Below the pieces are notes generated by a model that did no database searches, had not been told where the DNA came from, and was given only the letters and a program-made list of their open reading frames with translations. This document shows positions 60,264 to 64,000 of a stretch of DNA of 64,000 bases, piece after piece (position 1 is the stretch's first letter; each line of letters begins with the position of its first letter). Source of the DNA: Oxyruncus cristatus (Eukaryota; Chordata; Aves; Passeriformes; Cotingidae); contig VXAY01007398.1 in NCBI GenBank assembly GCA_013399855.1, positions 283,313 through 347,312 of the forward strand, given 5' to 3'. Both the position numbers and the translations under genes were made by a program.

Positions 60264-63099
60264 TTAGAAATATCTAAGCAGAGATCTCTGCAGCACCAGC
60301 ATGCATTTTTTGGATCTCATAGATAATATGGAAATTTTAATTAGGAAGCAAGAGGAGAGAAGCAGCATCTTCTACCAAAATTCCAACCTGAGTGGGATGG
60401 TACAAGGAGCTGTGCGGCCAGCAGGTCTGGAATGATTAAAAAAATACAGTATTGTGATATTGTAATAGAAATGCAAAAGGTTTGTGCTAATAAAATGGAA
60501 AACAGAAAAGCTGCAAAAATATAATCCCTCTGTTGCTCGGGAGCACTTTATCCAAAGCCCAAGAGAAGCAGAAGCAGCACAGAGTGTTGGAAGGGTCGTG
60601 CCCGTGGCGGCTCACCGCTGGCTGTCAGGAAGGAAGTGGCTTTGTGGTGAAAAGTCACGAGTTCAACACTTCCCCTCTGTTTGTGGCAAAGATTTGTGGT
60701 CGTGCGTGATGGGCATGGACACAGCGTGGGGCGGAGGAAGTGGGTTGGGACATGGCCCCCTCGGTGATGGACACACTGCTCCTGCCCATACCAGGTCCCT
60801 TTGGGTAAGAGTTCATTAAACATGCAACTTGGAAAGAGCTTTTTCATTTACGTGGCCAAGTATTTATGCTTAGAAATGCTGTCTCCTGGGGGCTTCTGTC
60901 TGCAGTGTAGTCACACCAAAGATTGTTCTTTTTTCTCTTTTTTTGGCTTCTCACCTTTCACAAAAGACTTTTCAATGGGCACCCACGTAGGACACAGAAT
61001 AGTTAACAGGAAAAGAGGATTACACTGAATTCCATTTCCACTGGTTTCCTCCTACATCTCTGGCAAGAACCACTTTGCTGCAGTACAAAGCAATCACTGT
61101 GCAGTGGCAGATTTATGCCACAGGGGAGAGTGCTCTGCACATCACATCCCTGCCATGGTGGGCACACAGGGATTCTGTCACTGAGCTGTCCTTCCAGCTC
61201 ATCACTTGAATCCTATTGCATTTTTAATTAACTTTTAGTCATCACAGGCTCCCAGGTTGTGGTTTTGTCTTTCTCAGGGAGAAAACATAAAAGGTCTGAG
61301 AACTTTTTATCGCCTATGAACTTTTCAAAGCCACCACAGGATCAGGCACTAGTTTCTCTTCATTTTTTACTTCATTCCGCAGTAGGTCTGACCACTGGCA
61401 TGTGGCTATAGCTTGTATTATTTGCAGTGGATTAGCAAATAAATGTTGCTTTCTTCCCTCTTGCATTTCAAATTCATGTTTCCCCATTACTTTATGGTTT
61501 CCTCCCCTACTGAAGGAGAGAATAAATGATTCAAAATATCTTCCTTTCGTCTTTTTATTTTTTAATAAGTTGGTGAAAAAACCCAAAATGAAATGCAATG
61601 TTCCCGTAGCATAAAGGCAGAAGACATGAATTCATTTACTCTTTGAGCGGCTGATCTCACGTAACTGAATGGAACATGTGCATCTCCACAGGCTCATGCC
61701 TAAGTGTGCTTAAAGGTGAGGCATGAAAAGAGAGATTCTCCTCAAAATCAGGTTTCCCCACTTTCAGTTCCACAATAAAACAGGGATTTAATTTTCAAGC
61801 TTCCCTTAGTTGTGAGGGCTCTGGAGAACACATGAATGGCATCACCCCAGTGGCTCTGCTGCACCTCTGTGCCTTGTCATCGGCACTGAACAACTCCCAT
61901 GGACACAGCTGATGGCCCCAAAAGGGAGCAAAGGTGCCCAAAACGTCCCCCAGAGCACGAGGTGGCAGCTGACAACTGCAGAGCCACGTGGTGCAACATC
62001 AAACTGCTCTGCAACCCCCCTGCTGCTTTCACAATAAAACACAACACCTACATCCAAAGTCCACGTGGTGCACATGTATGAACACCTCCCTGCCTCGGAG
62101 CCGCTCCAAGGGGGGGAAATTCATCACAGCCTGTTGCCAGCTACCCCCAAAGGGCCCCGGCCGGCAGAGCTGGGCATCTGCTTTGGCTTCTCAGCACCTG
62201 CCCCAGCTCTGGGGGGCTTTGGGAACGGCTCCGCCACGGGCTACACACCCGAAAGGACAAGGCATGTCTGGGAAGGGATGGCTGGAGGGCTCGGGCAGGG
62301 CCAACCTCACGGCCAGAGCAAGTTGTTCTGCTTGCACTCGTCCCGTGGGGATGAGAAAATGACGGTGCTTCGGCACCGCAGCAGAGCCTGGACGGGTCTC
62401 TGCTTCCAGCCCACGTCACTCTGACACACAGAACCCGGAAGGAAGCAGTCAGATGGTTTGGGAAAGGTTTGTGCAACCTTCTCTCAGATGCCCCCGGTGA
62501 CCTGGGGCTTGGTCTGGGACTCTGCAAAGCTGCGACCGAGCTCCTGTAAACAAGGAAAGCTCGAGGCACTCGGAGCGGCTGGAGCCTCCCCGGCACCGTG
62601 GAGCTGACACCAGGACACGGCACAGTGAGGGCACCACGGGCATGAGAGAGCAGGGCTGGGGCTGAGCCAGGGCTTGTGGGAACAGGGCAGGGAAGCTGCC
62701 GGAAGGTTTTAATCGTGATCCCGCAAAGCTCCTTTCTGTCCTTTGGGCAAGGCACGGATCACTGGGGTTTAGTGAAGCAGCGTTGGGAGGCAGGAGGGGA
62801 AAGAGCAGCTGGGGGTGTTGTGGTTTGTGGTGGTTTGTGGTATTTAATCACAGCAGAGGAAATGCTCGGGTTTAATCAGGAAGGGGTTTCATCCTTGCTG
62901 AGAGCTGGGAAAGCAGGAGTCTGAACTCAGCCTCTAGACCAGGGCAGCAAAAACTGCTCCATGCTCTCTTCTGTTTGTGCCCACAGAGCCAGCACATCAC
63001 CCCTCTCCCCCTGTCCCTGGGGATTCAGTGGTGCCTTGGGAGCTCAACCTGCCCTGACCTGCTGTTGGACACGTCTGTGCAGAGCCCCCCCATCCAGCC
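60264..63099. other. Spacer between the two CYP2J genes
   Basis: No exon with CYP2 features was seen here, so the two genes appear directly adjacent. Further AATAAA hexamers occur at 61438 and 61521. From about 62060 to 62660 the sequence becomes GC-rich, which explains the long stop-free frames on both strands there. The 12-mer CCACGTGGTGCA occurs twice, at 61984-61995 and 62061-62072. Confidence 0.5.
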
Positions 63100-63288
63100 A
63101 TGCTGCTCTTCCTCTGGGACAGCATCTCCTTCCATACACTCCTCATCTTCCTCGTTGTCTTCCTGTTTGTGGCCGACTACATGAAGAACAGAAACCCAAA
63201 GAACTTCCCTCCCACCCCTTTACGCCTTCCCTTTTTAGGGCACCTTTACTTGATGGACTTCAAAGATCCCCAGATGGGAGTGAAGAAG
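63100..63288 (+). CDS. CYP2J: CYP2J-like gene 2, exon 1
   Basis: Encodes residues 1-63 and ends in phase 0 at donor AAG|GTACAG. It contains the membrane anchor, the [13 protein letters not shown] hinge and the RLPFLG turn. Confidence 0.87.
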
Positions 63289-63968
63289 GTACAGGGGTAG
63301 TGGGCACTGTGGGGGAAGGGACAGAGGGAACTGCACCTGCAGGGAAGGGATTAAACCAGATGCCATGGGGCAGGCAGGAGGTTTGTCATCATAAGTGATG
63401 TTTGCCTGGGTACAAGGTGGGGCACAAGTGTGCAGTGATCCCTGGGGCAAAGGGCACAACACGATCACACAGGTGTCGTCCCAGCTGTAGGAGCCTCGTA
63501 GGACAGAGCTGGGGGCTGGAAGGGTGTTTGGGAAGGGAGCACAACAAAAGCTAGAATAAAATTGAACTGAAAAATGAAAGTTGGAGAGGTTTACTTGCTT
63601 TATGTCAAATTAACACCAACTCTGATCAGTGATTCAGGAAAAGAGGAAAGAAAAAAACACTCTGTCATCAGGCAGAGATTTATGCAAAATTCTGTTTGTC
63701 CTCCCAATCTCAGCTTCCCTTATTTTTACCTGTGCCCCCTGACAGGGCTGTCCCTGTCCCAACAGACACATTCATTCAAATTAAACCCCTTGAATTTTTT
63801 TCCTCACCCAGCTTACTGAAAAATATGGTGACATCTATGGAGCTTCGATGGGCAGCATGAAGTTTGTGATGGTAAATGGGATGAGGTTGGTTAAGGAAGT
63901 GCTTGTAAACCAAGGGGAAGACTTCCTGGAGCGCCCAGAAATACCTACTGAAGTCTTCACCAAGATAG
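63100..63968 (+). CDS. CYP2J: Second CYP2 (CYP2J-like) gene, 5' part only, truncated by window end
   Basis: Two exons are visible, 63100-63288 and 63812-63968, separated by a 523-bp GT-AG intron. The rest lies beyond the window. Exon 1 encodes 63 residues: a short N-terminus, a hydrophobic anchor (about residues 8-26), a basic stretch and the hinge [20 protein letters not shown]. Exon 2 starts [14 protein letters not shown] and runs through [15 protein letters not shown]. The start ATG has G at -3 and C at +4. The order and intron phases (0, then 1) match gene 1, so the genes are tandem paralogs in the same orientation. Oddities are Thr in place of Gly in the PPGP hinge and an exon 2 of 157 bp against 163 bp in gene 1. 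The subfamily call is by position and by the RLPFLG/DF pattern. Exact orthology is unknown. Confidence 0.85.
63812..63968 (+). CDS. CYP2J: CYP2J-like gene 2, exon 2
   Basis: A 157-bp exon from acceptor CTCACCCAG to donor ATAG|GTGAGT (a near-consensus donor), phase 0 to 1. The reading frame is open throughout and aligns with gene 1 exon 2 except for two missing codons in the RPEIPTEVF region. Confidence 0.88.
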
Positions 63969-64000
63969 GTGAGTGATCCTCAGGACATGCAGCTCAGCTG

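Larger units (their letters stand above)
59451..60500 (+). other. Probable 3' untranslated region and downstream flank of CYP2J gene 1
   Basis: Non-coding sequence after the stop. It contains a perfect hairpin (59716-59744), a CR1 fragment (60120-60263), an ATTAAA (60435-60440) and the first AATAAA (60489-60494) about 1 kb past the stop. The transcript end is not determinable from the sequence. If the AATAAA is used, the CR1 would lie inside the 3' UTR. Confidence 0.35.

Noticed and set aside
62141..62755. Open frame of about 204 codons on the minus strand between the CYP2J genes
   Set aside because: GC-rich DNA with overlapping open frames on the other strand, Pro/Ser/Arg-rich low-information translation and no known domain.
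1..64000. CRISPR arrays, operons, ribosome binding sites, prophage features
   Set aside because: The window is vertebrate nuclear DNA. No regularly spaced repeats or bacterial gene organisation were seen, and no tRNA or rRNA gene was recognised.

Overview
The window looks like avian nuclear DNA. Eight fragments share the chicken-repeat 1 (CR1) LINE tail, ending in ATTCTATGATTCTATGA-like repeats or the reverse complement. There is a solo LTR with a 5-bp target duplication, and the genes have short introns with GT-AG junctions. Species cannot be read from the sequence. Two assembly gaps (11206-11241 and 45195-45200) both lie in or beside A-runs.

Positions 1 to about 50,700 form a long stretch with no gene I can support. 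It holds CR1 fragments (20.1, 23.0, 24.3, 37.1 and 49.7 kb), the solo LTR (37368-38229), a 25-bp minisatellite next to a perfect hairpin (7.3-7.45 kb), homopolymer and AT tracts, an orphan GC/CpG-rich island (46.49-46.80 kb) and several AT-rich blocks with many ATTA-core motifs that resemble conserved regulatory DNA. The open reading frames here are short, overlap on both strands and show no recognisable domain or splice structure.

Positions 50747-59450 hold a complete nine-exon cytochrome P450 gene of the CYP2J subfamily on the + strand. All eight introns can be placed, the phases are consistent and the joined reading frame is 498 codons plus stop. It carries the N-terminal anchor, PPGP hinge, WxxxR, I-helix threonine, ExxR and the FxxGxRxC heme loop. 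About 3.65 kb downstream a second CYP2 gene begins (exon 1 at 63100-63288, exon 2 at 63812-63968) and runs off the window end. The two genes form a head-to-tail tandem pair.

From established knowledge, birds carry a CYP2J cluster (CYP2J19, CYP2J40 and lineage duplicates). CYP2J19 is needed to make red C4-ketocarotenoids for retinal oil droplets and red plumage or beaks. This window plausibly covers that cluster and its flank, but I cannot assign either gene to CYP2J19 or CYP2J40 from the sequence alone. Unusual points in the proteins are loss of the CYP2 NFGxGK segment after the C-helix and an I-helix Ala-to-Thr change in gene 1, and a PPTP hinge in gene 2.
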